Assembly: GCA_001414345.1 (NCBI GenBank)
Contig: LLCB01000239.1
Coordinates: 1-64,000 of the forward strand
Reading direction: 5' to 3'
Length of the DNA: 64,000 bases
Source: Hymenoscyphus infarciens
Taxonomy: Eukaryota > Ascomycota > Leotiomycetes > Helotiales > Helotiaceae
Part shown: positions 23,965 through 35,645 of the stretch, in pieces
How the letters are laid out: every line of letters starts with the position of its first letter
Position numbering within the stretch: the stretch's first letter is position 1
The notes under the pieces: generated by a model
The model's input: only the letters and a program-made list of their open reading frames with translations
Databases searched by the model: none
What the model was told of the DNA's origin: nothing
Program-made: the position numbers and the translations under genes

Positions 23965-24384
23965 CGTGAAAAGCTTTCGTTCCCTATCTTCAAAATCCCA
24001 ACATCAGGAATGGAATTGATGAAATCGAGCCTCCATTAAATAGCCTGAAATAGTAGATCTAGGTACATGGAACATGTCCATCTCGCATTGCGCGTCCCCA
24101 TCCGGAATTGAACTCGGGATGTCGGCCATAAATACCCCGCAATGTGGGGTTGGAATCACGTGGCTTTTGTTTGGTTTCCGGGGATTTGGTGGGGCTGGAC
24201 GTCAACAGTAACTTGCCGTTGTCAAGTACCACTTTCTATCGTAAAGAAGTGGACTCGTGGACCTGCAGGAAGCAATCATAAAGTTGATTCCGGAATCAGG
24301 GGACGGTACTTGTTACTCTCATCTTCTTTCCATCTTTTAAACATCTTCGTTTCATTGAGGTTATTCATATTCGAAAGCTTCAAA
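23965..24384. promoter_or_regulatory. Divergent promoter region
   Basis: This 420-bp region separates the DUF3500 gene (minus) from the fumarylacetoacetase-family gene (plus). No gene is seen in it. Confidence 0.4.
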
Positions 24385-25466
24385 ATGTCCATCCCATCTT
24401 TCAGTCGTGAGTACCACATGTCCCACATCTAGAAGACCTCAACTCACAATCTCCAGGTCTCGTCCGATTTATTCCCAAATCCTCGAGCGATATCCTTATC
24501 GGCGAGCCATCAAGTCCAGAGGTGGATGTAGGAGCAGAAACCCGCGCCTCAAAAGATGTAGAAGTCAAAGTCTATAGCGGGACCTCAATCCTCTCACCAG
24601 GCTCACCAACCGGGAAAACCGAGATAATAGGGAAACTCCTCTCTCCCCTCGCAGAATCCGAAGTTGGAACAATCCGTTGTATTGGTTTGAACGTACTTAA
24701 TCCCCCTCCTACCTCTTCCCCCTGCCCTCATAACTCCCCTTCTTCCTCTCTAAAACCCAGAACCCCAATTCACAAGAAAAATAGTATGCCCAACACGCAA
24801 AAGAAGCCAAAATGGCCATCCCCACCGTCCCAACCGTCTTCATGAAACCCTCCACCTCCCTCGCAGACCCCTTTCCCTCCCCAACCATAATCCCAAAATC
24901 GACCCTCGCAGACGACTCCTGCGACTTTGAATCCGAACTCTTAATCATAATCGGGAAGAAATGCAAAGACGTCAGCGAAGCCGAAGCACTAGATTACATC
25001 CTAGGCTACACAGCAAGCAACGACGTCTCAAGTAGGACAAGCCAATTCGCGCAATCGCAATGGAGTTATAGCAAAGGGTTCGATGGCGCTTGTCCGATTG
25101 GACCGGTGGTTGTGAGCCAGAAACTGATTGGGGATGCGGAGAAATTTAGGGTGAGGGGGTTGAAGAATGGGAGGGTATTGCAGGATTGTGGGATAGAGTA
25201 TATTCCCACCCACCCGTCGAAAAAAATGGGTTACAGAAACTAATTGTGTGATACCTAGTGATTTGATTTTCCCAATTCAGAAGATTGTTTCCTTCTTATC
25301 GCAAGGCACGACACTTCCTGCTGGGACTATCATCTTGACGGGAACTCCGGCTGGTGTTGGCTTTTCGTTCGATCCCAAGGAGTATCTTAGAGATGGGGAT
25401 GAATTTTCGGTGGAGATTCTGCCATATATTGGAACGTTGACTACGAAGTTTGAAGCTGAGAAATAA
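24385..25466 (+). CDS. Fumarylacetoacetate hydrolase (FAH) family protein
   Basis: Exons are 24385-24406, 24457-24692, 24785-25197 and 25259-25466 (292 residues), with introns of 50, 92 and 61 bp; all phases agree. The start is the ATG in CAAAATGTC. Family marks: GLN then YAQHAKEAK at the second junction (metal-site His and Glu), CDFESELLIIIGK with acidic ligands at about 131-140, GYTASNDVSSR, KGFDGACPIGP, QDCGIDDLIF across the third junction and GTTLPAGTIILTGTPAGVGF. The family cleaves or isomerises beta-diketo acids; fungal members include acylpyruvase-like enzymes. Exact substrate is unknown. The structure is intact. Confidence 0.88.
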
Positions 25467-26184
25467 GTAGAGTTTAGGAATCAGGTACAACCATTAGGTA
25501 CCAAAAGAAATAGAGACCCTTTTCCGTTCAGACCTAGTGACCAATATTGAACTTGCAACGAAAGCTAGCCAAGCAGGTACGAATCCGAAGTGTTTACAGC
25601 CACTCTCAGAGTTGTACCTTCCCATCCCTGTTCTCGTCAAGTGGCACGTGGTCAAGTGGAGTGATTGTGTAGGTAGTAAGAGGGAACCTTGGAAGGAGCA
25701 ACCTCGAGGTCGATGTCAAGTCGAGGAAGGAACGACCATGAAAGCTGGCTATGAGAGACCGTGGGACACTACCTATAATAGGACACACCGTCTTCTCTAG
25801 ATCTTCTCTATGGCTGCCCATAATTGATCAGTCTTTCGACCCGAGTAAGTTAAGCTTGGGGTTGCGGTTGAGGGTCGCTCCTTCCCTAACTTCATCCTTC
25901 AGCTCACCATCTCGAAATTCAAGGTCGCTCCTTCCCTCTTACCCCAACGTCGAAGAGATGAACCCAAGAATGGACTGAAGGCAAAAATAAAGACCGCAAG
26001 AGTCCAACTGTAACACAATAATAATACTAAAAGTACTAATGAGTCACAGTGATCAACTCAGGTTTGAAAGGTTCTTCTACACTCTTAAATTTATACAGAA
26101 AAGTAGTGGCCGCCATTATATAGCCAAAAGTCATTAAATACGCCATTCCCATGCACCTATGCAACAATCATCAAAACATCCATA
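25467..26184. other. Convergent intergenic region with a short direct repeat
   Basis: No gene is seen. A 16-bp direct repeat, AGGTCGCTCCTTCCCT (first copy with one difference), occurs twice about 50 bp apart near 25873-25936. It also contains the 3' flanks of both neighbouring genes. Confidence 0.4.
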
Positions 26185-27822
26185 CTATCTCAACCTCTCC
26201 AGTGGTCTTCCTTCTCTTCTCCGACCCTTCAAGAACCACGCACAACTCGCCCAACACATGCCAATTCCAATCCACGCGAAATTGGGCATCTTGAACCCTG
26301 CCATAATCGGCAGCAAGAAAGCTGCTCTCGGTATGAACAAGAATGTCGTCGTAAGTGGACTCGTGGCTCGAGTCAAAGCGATGGTACTGAAGAATACAGC
26401 CCAACTACCAAGTCCACCGCATAGGACCATCAACCAATGGAAGAACACATCTAGGAAATAACAGTTTCGGGAGATGTTTGTTACTTCGCCTGAGAGGAAG
26501 ACGATGGGGAGGAAGATGACGATCGAGAGTCCTGATGTGTAATGTAACAATCTCCAATATGCTCGTGCTTCCTCGCGAGATCCGGAATAATCGGCTGGAG
26601 CGTTGGAAGATGGAAATGTCCCAATAAGCTCCCCCTGGGGAACCAGAGAGGCGACAAGAGATTTGTATGTCCGTTGAATTTGCACTGGGTATAGTGCAAC
26701 GAACATGGAAGAAAACACACCTGCTACAATACTTTCCCAAGTCACCCGCACGTTAGCACGGCAAAGAGCGACCAGAAGGGTAAGTGTGGCTGTGAGCGTA
26801 GATGATAGTGTCGTAACACTATGAGAAGCTCCATTGAGGACTGACGTGAAAATGAGAGAAAAGGGTACTATGCCAATACGTGCCAGAGTATAAATCTGGA
26901 GCTGCGCATAGGCGAATGAGAGGTTGCTCAGGCACAGTTTCACAACAAAGATAACTGCCAATGGCAATACCTGCTTCGCAACGGCCCAATCGAACTCAAA
27001 TAACCCCCCACCAGCAATACCTCCAGAGAAGCTTGATGTCCATCGTCCAATGGAGGCCAGAACACCACCGCCGCCATTCTTTTGCAAGCCTCGGAACCCC
27101 TGTGAAGGTTGTTGAAGTGGTTTCGAGGGCGCAATCATAGACGACACTCCCGCACTCACTAACCATGGACTCACCCATCGAGTGATGTATGCCGAAAGGA
27201 TGATCCAGAAGTGGGTATTGAGCATTTCGAAAAGGGTGGTCGTGAGGGGATATGGAAACTTGTAAACTCCCGCTATTAAAACCATCAGCTTCGTATGGGA
27301 TGTGTAGTTTTCTTGGAGGTACCCACTCCACAGAATGATTCGGTTCATGACAGTCAAGCCGATTTGACATCCTCCAAGCCATATTACCAACACACCGATG
27401 TACACGGCCCATCCAAGAGGGGTCGTGAAGAGCCATTGTCCCAAACCCCCTCCATAAATTAGGGCCTTCCATCCCGTCAACTTGTACCCATCCGCAGGTA
27501 GCAATTGCCTCGAGGGGGTTCCGTCGCCCCAGTCATCGTCGTCGGTTTCTGAGGTTGGATTTGAGTCTGAATGGCGTCTTTGAAATGGAGAGGGTGATCG
27601 GGAAATACTGATCAGAGGGATGGATGTGGCTCGAAATTCCGACGAGGATTTGGGTTGATATGAGGACATTCTGGATCGCGGGCGCTCGTCTGCATCAATG
27701 CTTCCCGAGGAACTGCTTTTCCGGTGGTTTTCCGGTGGTTTGCCTTTTCCAGCAGAGGAAAGAAGATATTGGACTGCAGGGCGGAAGGGATTAGGGGCTT
27801 CGGTATTTCGAGGTGAAAACAT
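26185..27822 (-). CDS. DMT-superfamily (nucleotide-sugar-type) membrane transporter
   Basis: A single-exon gene for 545 residues starting at ATG 27822. About 110 residues are polar and Ser-rich (cytosolic, phosphorylation-prone), followed by about ten hydrophobic segments. The block KLCLSNLSFAYAQLQIYTLA then RIGIVPFSLIF resembles the triose-phosphate/nucleotide-sugar transporter fold, where this region precedes the substrate-binding helices. The C terminus is basic (KGRRREGR). A Golgi or ER location and a sugar-nucleotide substrate are inferred from family resemblance and not proven. It shares a 461-bp divergent promoter region with COX15. Confidence 0.7.
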   Translation of the reverse strand: MFSPRNTEAPNPFRPAVQYLLSSAGKGKPPENHRKSSSSGSIDADERPRSRMSSYQPKSSSEFRATSIPLISISRSPSPFQRRHSDSNPTSETDDDDWGDGTPSRQLLPADGYKLTGWKALIYGGGLGQWLFTTPLGWAVYIGVLVIWLGGCQIGLTVMNRIILWSGYLQENYTSHTKLMVLIAGVYKFPYPLTTTLFEMLNTHFWIILSAYITRWVSPWLVSAGVSSMIAPSKPLQQPSQGFRGLQKNGGGGVLASIGRWTSSFSGGIAGGGLFEFDWAVAKQVLPLAVIFVVKLCLSNLSFAYAQLQIYTLARIGIVPFSLIFTSVLNGASHSVTTLSSTLTATLTLLVALCRANVRVTWESIVAGVFSSMFVALYPVQIQRTYKSLVASLVPQGELIGTFPSSNAPADYSGSREEARAYWRLLHYTSGLSIVIFLPIVFLSGEVTNISRNCYFLDVFFHWLMVLCGGLGSWAVFFSTIALTRATSPLTTTFLFIPRAAFLLPIMAGFKMPNFAWIGIGMCWASCAWFLKGRRREGRPLERLR

Positions 27823-28283
27823 GGATCATTGGTTGGGGGAATTATTGTTGGGTGGTCAAGAGCATTGAAGCTTGGGATTTGGTGTTCAACGTATGAACAT
27901 TTGGTGCCTTCGTGGATGGGCTGATCCGCCTCAGGTCGCAAGAAGTCGAGAGACGAGAGTGAAGTGAGTTTGTCGAGATGAGCGAAGTGTTGACGATCGA
28001 CGGGGCTATGGCTGCGTCTCGTGGATTTTAGATTTGGAGCCCCTCGAGAGCCTTGCGCCACATCATCCTCAGCCTCACCCGCGGTTTGGAATGCCAAGGC
28101 CGCGATTTTACGCTGACTTTGATGACAGAATCCCAGCATCTTGGTTGGCCCGGCCAATTGCGGGATCTGGATGCCGAAGTTGAGTTGGAGTATCAAAATC
28201 ATCCCACTTGGGACCTTCAATCCTTCTCCTACTCGATTCTCTTCCCATCGCCAATTAATTGCAGGAGGGCAAATACCTCAGCG
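27823..28283. promoter_or_regulatory. Bidirectional promoter region between transporter and COX15
   Basis: The start codons of the two divergent genes are 461 bp apart. The open frames in it are extensions without ATG support. Confidence 0.45.
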
Positions 28284-29894
28284 ATGTCTTCACTTCTTCC
28301 AGGCCTTCGAAGGGCAGCGCCCCGGCTGTCCCGCGATTTCTTTGTATGCCATCAATGCACCAAACAAGCAAGTCCTCTGGGGCGATTGAAGCTGCCCATC
28401 AAGTCAAATCTCTCGAGGACAATTCGATTCAATAGCAGCTCTGCAGCTTTTCCAGAGGGAGGAGGTGTCCGAAACCCTACGCCATTGAATACCTTAAGTC
28501 AAGCAATATCAAGCAATGCCAAATCAGAAGCTAGAAAGAAATTCTTTCCAAATGTTACTGCGAAGCCGGTGGCATACTGGCTATTAGGGAGTGCAGCTAG
28601 TGTTTTTGGAATTGTGGTTTTTGGAGGACTCACTCGATTGACAGAATCGGGGTATGTTGTTCATTGCTCGCAGATGTGGTGATGCAATTACTAACAGTGA
28701 AATAGTCTCAGTATCACAGAATGGAAACCAGTAACCGGCTCTCTTCCACCACTCTCTCTCGCAGATTGGGAAGCCGAATTCGAGAAATACCGCGCCTCAC
28801 CCGAATTCAAGCTCCTAAATCCACATATGACTCTCGAAGAGTTCAAGAAAATATATTTTATGGAATGGGGCCATCGACTTTGGGGGCGATTTGTCGGACT
28901 CTCATTTGTATTGCCAGCAATTTACTTTGTTGCTCGACGAAAGGTTTCCGCCAACATGTCACTTCGTCTCCTTGGAATCTCATGTTTAATCGGTTTCCAA
29001 GGCATGTTGGGATGGTGGATGGTGAAATCCGGACTTAAAGACGACCTATTCGCCCCTGGTTCGCATCCACGAGTTAGCCAATACAGACTCACAGCACATC
29101 TCGGAGCAGCGTTCGTATGCTATACAGCAATGCTATGGAATGGTCTGGCGATCCTCCGAACCAGATCTCTCCTCACGAATCCAGAACGAGCTCACGCTCA
29201 ATTACAAACCCTTTCATCGGGTACCCTTTCCGTATTTCGGAAATCCGTGGCCGGTCTTGCGCTTCTCATTTTCGTTACTGCCATGTCGGGTGGTTTAGTT
29301 GCTGGTCTTGATGCGGGAATGATATATAACGAATTCCCAAGCATGGGTGTAGGTCTCACACCTCCAAAGGCAGAACTCTGGGACAAATTTTACTCTAGAA
29401 GGGAGGATGGCAGTGATCTATGGTGGCGAAATATGTTGGAGAACCCCTCCCTCGTACAACTTGATCACCGAATCTTAGCTACAACGACCTTCACAGCCAT
29501 CCTAGCAGTATGGGCATATTCACGATTTAATCCTCGAGTTCGGGCTGTTCTACCCAATAATTGCCGAAAAGGAATGCTGGGTGTTGTACATCTAGTGTTC
29601 ATGCAAGCAGCACTTGGAATCAGCACCTTGATCTATCTTGTTCCTACACATCTAGCAGCAACCCATCAAGCAGGTAGCTTGGCGCTATTGACTGGTGCAC
29701 TGGTATTGGGCAGCAGGACATGGATCCCCACGCGGACATGGCGTTTGGTCCAAAGCAGACTCAAGCAGATTCCATCTGCCTCGGGTGCACAAGTTCGCCG
29801 GAGTATGGTAATGGGCCCTAAAGGCGCAGAGGCTGTGGGGTTGAGGTCAGAACTCAATGCCATGAAGAATCGAGGACCTCCACGAAAAGCATGA
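28284..29894 (+). CDS. COX15: Heme A synthase COX15, mitochondrial
   Basis: Exons are 28284-28651 and 28706-29894 with a 54-bp intron containing ACTAAC. The product is 518 residues. An Arg/Ser-rich mitochondrial presequence precedes the first membrane helix (LLGSAASVFGIVVFGG) and the motif LTRLTESG-LSITEWKPVTG split by the intron. Further COX15 marks are EFKKIYFMEWGHRLWGRFVG (heme His), GFQGMLGWWMVKSGL, RLTAHLGAAFVCY, LDHRILATT and THLAATHQAGSLALL. Cox15 oxidises heme O to heme A in the inner membrane for cytochrome c oxidase assembly. Eight helices are expected and visible. Intact. Confidence 0.95.
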
Positions 29895-30093
29895 ACAAAA
29901 ATGTAGGTATGTTATATATACGGTGTTTGATTAGCGACTTTTGCATGGGCGGTGTTTTATTAGATCACCCCCAATATTTAGGGGGGGCACAAGTCATGAT
30001 AGGACGATTCTCTACTCTGTACATTATCTGAAGAAAAACCAAATTTTATTTGTTTTTTGAAAGGTCATCATCTATCGCGAAAAATGCCATCAC
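29895..30093. other. Short convergent spacer
   Basis: About 200 bp lie between the 3' ends of COX15 and the lysyl-tRNA synthetase gene. It includes a G-run (AGGGGGGG) and AT-rich 3'-end sequence. Confidence 0.4.
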
Positions 30094-32069
30094 TCACTTG
30101 TGAGCTAAAACCAACTCGTTAGCCAAGTTCTCCACCGACTTAACCAATGCCTCCAGGAAAAGAAGAAGTACTTACGAATCCCTTCTTCAGCTTGTGGCTG
30201 AATTCCTACCTCCTCCGCGGCCAACTTCTCAATCTTCTTACTGGTATCCTCCTTCATGAATGGGAAGGCCAAGACCTCCTTGATGCTGTAGTTGTCGGTC
30301 AAGAACATGACCAAGCGATCAATTCCCATTCCCCATCCTCCGGTTGGTGGTAATCCAAACTCTAAACTCTGGCAGAAATTCTCATCAATCATTTGGGCCT
30401 CGTCATCACCTTGTTCCTTTTGGTTGGCTTGTTCCTCGAAGCGGAGACGTTGGTCAAAGGGATCGTTCAACTCGGTATATGCGTTGACAATTTCCTTCTT
30501 GCAGACGAAAGCCTCGAAACGTTCACAAAGACCTGGGTTGCTACGGTGGTATTTGGCAAGTGGAGACATCATTTGGGGGTGGCCTGTGATGAAGGTTGGG
30601 TTTACGCAGGTCTCCTCAAGGTACTCGCCTACCAATTTATCCAGCATACGTGCGTTGGTGAGTGGTGGTGAACATTCAAGCTTCATCTTCTTGAGAACGC
30701 GCTTGAAGAACTCGTTGGTCTCCATGGTGTGAAGTTGGTCTCCAGGTGGGAACTTCTCGCCAGTTGCTTCCTCGAGAGCGGGAATCATCTCAATTCGCTT
30801 CCAAGGGGCGGCCCAGTTAACCTCATACTCTTCTCCGTGCTGTGTGTGGAACTTGGTGGTGGTACCGCCAGTGATGTGCTTAACCAGGCCAGAAACGAGC
30901 GCTTCGGTCATGTCCATGATATCGTAAACGTCGGCGTAGGCCATGTAAAACTCACAGGTTGTGAATTCAGGGTTGTGAGTGAGATCGATACCTTCGTTTC
31001 GGAATTGACGTCCCATCTCGTAGACTCTGTTTAAGCCACCAACAACAAGCATCTTCAAGTATAATTCGGGTGCTACACGCATAAACATATCCATGTTGAG
31101 GTCGTTGTGGTGGGTAACAAATGGCTTGGCGGTTGCTCCTCCAGCAATTGGGTTCATCATTGGTGTCTCAACCTCCACGAAGTCTTGCTCATCAAAGTAC
31201 TTGCGGATATAGGTAATCATCTTAGATCTGGTCAAGAAGACATTTCGTGTGGGGTCATTCATGATCAAATCCAGATATCTCTTGCGGTGTCTCTGCTCCT
31301 GGTCCTTGAATCCATAGTACTCGTCGGGAAGCTGGTGTAAACAAGGGGTCAAGAGAACAATTTCCGTGGCGAAAATTGAAAGCTCTCCAGCCTCTCCCTT
31401 CTCAATCTTGTTCTTTGGTGCAGTTCGTCCTGGGTACCCCACTATGCCGATAATGTCACCTCGTCGCAAATGCTCGTGTTGATCAGCAAATGGAACACCG
31501 CCCTCCTTGGCCTCTTGTAACTGGCACATAACCTGTACCTTGACACCTTCTGTGCGAACATCGTAGAATACAAGCTTGTTTCCTGATGCACGCTTGTTGA
31601 AGATTCTGGCTCCAAGTCTGATCTCGACATCCTTCTTATGCTCTCCCGATTTCAAAGAATCGTACTCATTGACAAACTTGCGCAGATCATAGTTCACGTG
31701 GAACTTGTGTGGATATGGATTCGGGTTCTTGGTCTGGCGGAGTTTGTTGATGGTGCGCGATCGGATCTCGAAATATTGCTATACCCCGCAATCAGCATCA
31801 ATTCGCCCGCAAGACCTCCCTTCGAAGGACCGCATTCTTACATTTGGGTTCAACTCCTTCTCGTCCACTTCGGCATTCGACTTCTTGACCATAACAGGCT
31901 TGGGAGGGGCGGCAGCTTCCTTCTTGCGCTTCTCCTCCTCCTTTTGACGGTTCTTTTGGCGCTTCTTCAATTCCGACTTGGAGATCATTTCACCAGTAAC
32001 CTCATCAAGTTGGAGGTTCACTGGTGGCTCCTTGGCAGGAGCAGATGCACTTGGTGCTGCGTCCGCCAT
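30094..32069 (-). CDS. KRS1: Lysyl-tRNA synthetase, cytosolic (class II)
   Basis: Minus-strand exons are 32069-31842, 31778-30176 and 30104-30094, giving 613 residues. The start ATG sits in GCCATG context. The N terminus is a basic Lys-rich helix ([20 protein letters not shown]), then an OB-fold anticodon domain (KFHVNYDL to ATEIVLLTP) and the class II core: motif 1 near [10 protein letters not shown], motif 2 [20 protein letters not shown], and motif 3 [15 protein letters not shown]. The enzyme charges tRNA-Lys. The last intron (71 bp) has GTAAGT, GCTAAC and TTTTAG and leaves an 11-base final exon ending HK. Reading through it instead gives a tail ending TWLTSWF; the spliced form is preferred. 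Confidence 0.93.
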
Positions 32070-32830
32070 GATTGCGGTGGTGTTTGGGATGTGGTGAGGG
32101 CGGGTTGTTGTGTGGGTGGGTGGAGGGGTCTTTTTGGGATTTTATTTTGGTGGGGTCGAGTCAGATGGTGGATTTGACTCACAAGCCGAAGCGAAATTTG
32201 GGACGCGGGGGACGCGACTTCATCAAATCTCAACCTCCTCAGCTATAATATCAGACTGCGAATGCATTACGAAAGCTTAGCTCACTTGGCTTCAAGCTCA
32301 ATGGTTGATACCCTCAAATTAAAAACTTCAGCAAGTTCCTCTATACCGTACCATTTTACTCTAAGTCTCCTGATATTCTTTCTATCCGTTCTACAGCACC
32401 TAGTCACCTGGCTGCTTGCCTGTATAGTCGTATTCAACTTTTGACAGGCTTCATTATTTGCATTTAATTGTATACATAATCTCGCACTTACCCATTGTAC
32501 GCTCTAGTAACGCATTTGTGGTGTTTTTGTCTTTTTTGTGTTTTTTCCTTTGCTTCCCAATGTTGTCTTTCCTTCTTAGGGAATTGCTGAGCATTGTTAG
32601 GGGCGATAACGATGGCTGCTATTGGCTGTGTGGGAATTTTTCAGTCTTGGTGTTCTATATTGGGATGGGGTTGCAGAAAACATGTAACCTCAGCAATATG
32701 TAGGTTGAACATTCTACGCTGAAATCTCCACATGGTAACACGGAATTAGTCGAGCTTCTATCTACAGAACCTTAGCCTCATCTCAAGTCATTGATGATCA
32801 CGACCGGAATCAACGGGTGCAATACTCTCT
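32070..32830. other. Intergenic region, no gene seen
   Basis: The promoter of the lysyl-tRNA synthetase gene lies at the left. The rest has normal composition but only short, unsupported frames. Confidence 0.4.
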
Positions 32831-34861
32831 ACAACTATGACGGCTAAAGTTCGAAGTATGGAACAGCAAGACTGAGTGTCAGATACTGCTGCGTGTGTCT
32901 ATCTCGAAAAGTCCTGGTTATATGCTCTAGTCTCGTCACTGAGACTATTTCCAAGGAACCTTACACCAGGGAAGCGTTTCGTGAGATTTGACTCGCCCTT
33001 TTCTTTGTCAAAGAGTATTTGGTTTCTAATCGTCAAGTCGGGACTCGCTTCGATTTACTGTGTCCAACAATTCGCTAGTGAGCTACAGCTCGCCCGAACC
33101 TGTCTTACTTACATTCTGCACCTCGATTCGTATATAGAGGAACACTCAACACACGAGTTGAAATTTCCATTATCATATTATGCATTGAGTTTCTGGTCTC
33201 AACTTGCCCGAGAGGTGGATAATAGTGACGAAGTAATAAACCGGCTCATTCTTAGGCTTTTCAACCCCCCATACATTGCTTGTTCGAATATGCTTCAAGT
33301 TTCTCGGCCATCCTGCTTTTACGGCCTCCCGAAGCTATGGGAAGGGTATAATAATATTCCTGCAATGGCACTGGTCTATTCCGCGAGCATGGGTCTTATT
33401 TAGGTTGTAACACATTTAACTCAATGATGGGTTAGATATCAACGGTAGTGGAGGCTTCAAGTCACCCCTCAGATCAGCTATAGAGGTCCAACGCGAGGAC
33501 ATAGCGCGTTTACTATTCGATAGAGGAGCAAGCATTGGTTACGAAGAGATGTATTGCGCAGCAAATGTATGCCGAGATTCGGAAATCTTTCTCCAGTTAT
33601 TAGTTGAGAAGGGCGGCAACGCAAACCAGGGCGGGATAGAAGAAAGGAGAGCGCTCCAAGTCATTGTATCACACGGCTGTATATCTGCTGCTGAGCTCTT
33701 GGTGAAACATGGTGCGAGATTAAATCCCAGCTACTGCGACGAATGGATTCCTCCTCCATTGTCCATCGCTGCAAACGATGGGTTTGAGGATATCGCCAGG
33801 TTACTCATTTGCAGTGGAGCAGACATCACCGCATGGGATAAAAACATAAGCCCTTATTGAGGGCTTCGGAAAAGGGGCACGAAGGGATTGTCAGGTTGTT
33901 GATCGAGAACGGGGCTTTTTTAAATGACCCGGAACCTGATGGAAGTCCCCCCCAGTCAGCTTCGGCATATGGGCGCGATGCCATTGTTAAGTTGTTGATT
34001 GAAATGGGTGCCGACATCAACTATATTGGACCCTGTAAGTCGGGCTGGGAACGTACTGGAGGGGCATCCTTCATTGGGGTCAACGAACGAGCTATCACAA
34101 GCTCTGCTTTGGGTTTGGCTTCGGACGAGGGCCATGACGCAATAGTTAGCTTACTGATTGAGAATGGGGCTACCATAAATCATACTGGCCCTTCTGCTCT
34201 GGTTCTAGCTTCGAAAAAAGGTAACCAGACGACTATCAACCTTCTTATCGAGAAAAGAGCGGATGTCAACGAGGGGAACATCGCTTACCAAGCATTTACA
34301 GCTTGCGGTAAAGGGTGCAGCATAACCAAAGCCATACAATTTGCCTCCCATGGTGCACGCGAAGATATTGTTACGCTGCTGATCGAAAAAGGTGCCGATG
34401 TGAATGGGGCTGTGGAAGACTGTCCTAGTGCCCTGCAAGTAGCTTTACTTGATGGGGATCATGCTATCGCCCAGGTTCTAATTGACCATGGCGTGGATAC
34501 CTACTCACAGATTGACGGGTTTCCCACAGCTCTCGTAGAAGCCTCACGAAGAGGAGACATGGTGAATCAAACTTTCAATCCCTTCTCTTGCTGCACACCT
34601 CTTGCGGCAGCATCAGAAAGGGGACTTGAGGAAATTGTTAAACTACTTGTGAAGAAAGGAGCAATTATAGATTTCAAATGGGGAACTGGGCATTGCGACG
34701 CACTAGTTCGGGCTTCATTTTGTGGAAAAGAGGCTGTTGTTAGGTTTCTCGTTGAGATGGGGGCCAAAGTTAACTTGAAAAATGAAAATGGACAAACATT
34801 GGAAATAGGTCATAGCAGTATTGCTGAATTTCTGCTCGAAAGAGGTGCTAGGGAGGACTAA
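32830..34861 (+). pseudogene. Decayed STAND/NACHT-ankyrin gene, C-terminal half
   Basis: The left part keeps the end of a STAND core (VLVICSSLVT, then FFVKEYLVSNR, a common block before the ankyrins, and LARTCLTYI). About 13 ankyrin units follow, such as EGIVRLLIENGA, DAIVKLLIEMGADIN, QTTINLLIEKRADVN and EDIVTLLIEKGADVN, ending ERGARED at 34861. Lesions seen: TGA at 32989-32991 where CGA (Arg) is expected; a frame change near 33064; TAG at 33401-33403 (expected CAG); an extra base near 33416; a missing base near 33855. There is no N-terminal effector domain or P-loop upstream, so the gene is truncated as well. Such proteins are NLR-like receptors in fungi, often tied to incompatibility or immunity. 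Confidence 0.8.
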
Positions 34862-35645
34862 AAGACCCAGCGAGTCTTCACCTTTCCAACCACTTTTCAA
34901 CACGAAATCGGATGCAAATCTACTCAAGTTAGTACATGGTCTTATTCACAATATTGGCTTTCGGGCACAACCTCGCTTAAACCAAAAAGTCAAAAGTCCA
35001 TTCCAGAAATTGTGATAGTGATTTAAGCCGAGGAAACAAACAGAGGTGTTTGTTTTGAGAGTTGTCGAGTAAATTAAGCGAGGCCAGCACATTTCGTGCA
35101 CCAAAAAGGAAAAGTAGGATTAATAAAGGAGCTGAGAGATTCCTACACTCTTAGAACGTAGGAAAAGAGCGATTGAAGTTTCACAAGAAAGAGCGCCAGT
35201 CGTTGAAATATGGCTCATCTTATGACGTACTGATCAGCAAAAGTCTGCGAAACTGTCAAAGTAAATAAAAGATAGGTTGACACTTACGAGAAGGGTTTTG
35301 TTGTTATGACTTGCTATTTAAGGTTAATTCCTAGGCATTAATTTAATTATTCTAAGAGAGCAAGACAATAATGTGGAATAAATGCTTTATAGCCGTGATA
35401 TTCACTCTCAAACGAGCCACCCATATATCTTCCCAATACGTTGATGCCAAAAAATTATTTATTCCTGTGCAAGAAAATACCAACACACCGGCTAAAAAGG
35501 GACCCCTAACACCAACACCAACACTTGACCAACACTGTGGACCGACCACACCAAGACACCTTCGCTTACACCCACTTCACAAAACTAGTACAACATTTCA
35601 AGTTGTATCTCATTTCTCAAACTCTTTCAGAGCAGAAATTACATT
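34862..35645. other. Intergenic region, no gene seen
   Basis: The sequence has normal to slightly AT-rich composition. Open frames in it are short and overlap the start region of the next pseudogene in other frames. Confidence 0.4.

Noticed and set aside
24095..24135. T-arm-like sequence (CCGGAATTGAACTCGGG) suggesting a tRNA
   Set aside because: Neither a 7-bp acceptor stem nor D and anticodon arms can be formed around it; at most a degenerate tRNA-derived fragment.
32876..33403. Free-standing 175-residue protein
   Set aside because: It begins with GTG, and both edges continue in other frames into recognisable STAND and ankyrin sequence, so it is a fragment of the pseudogene.
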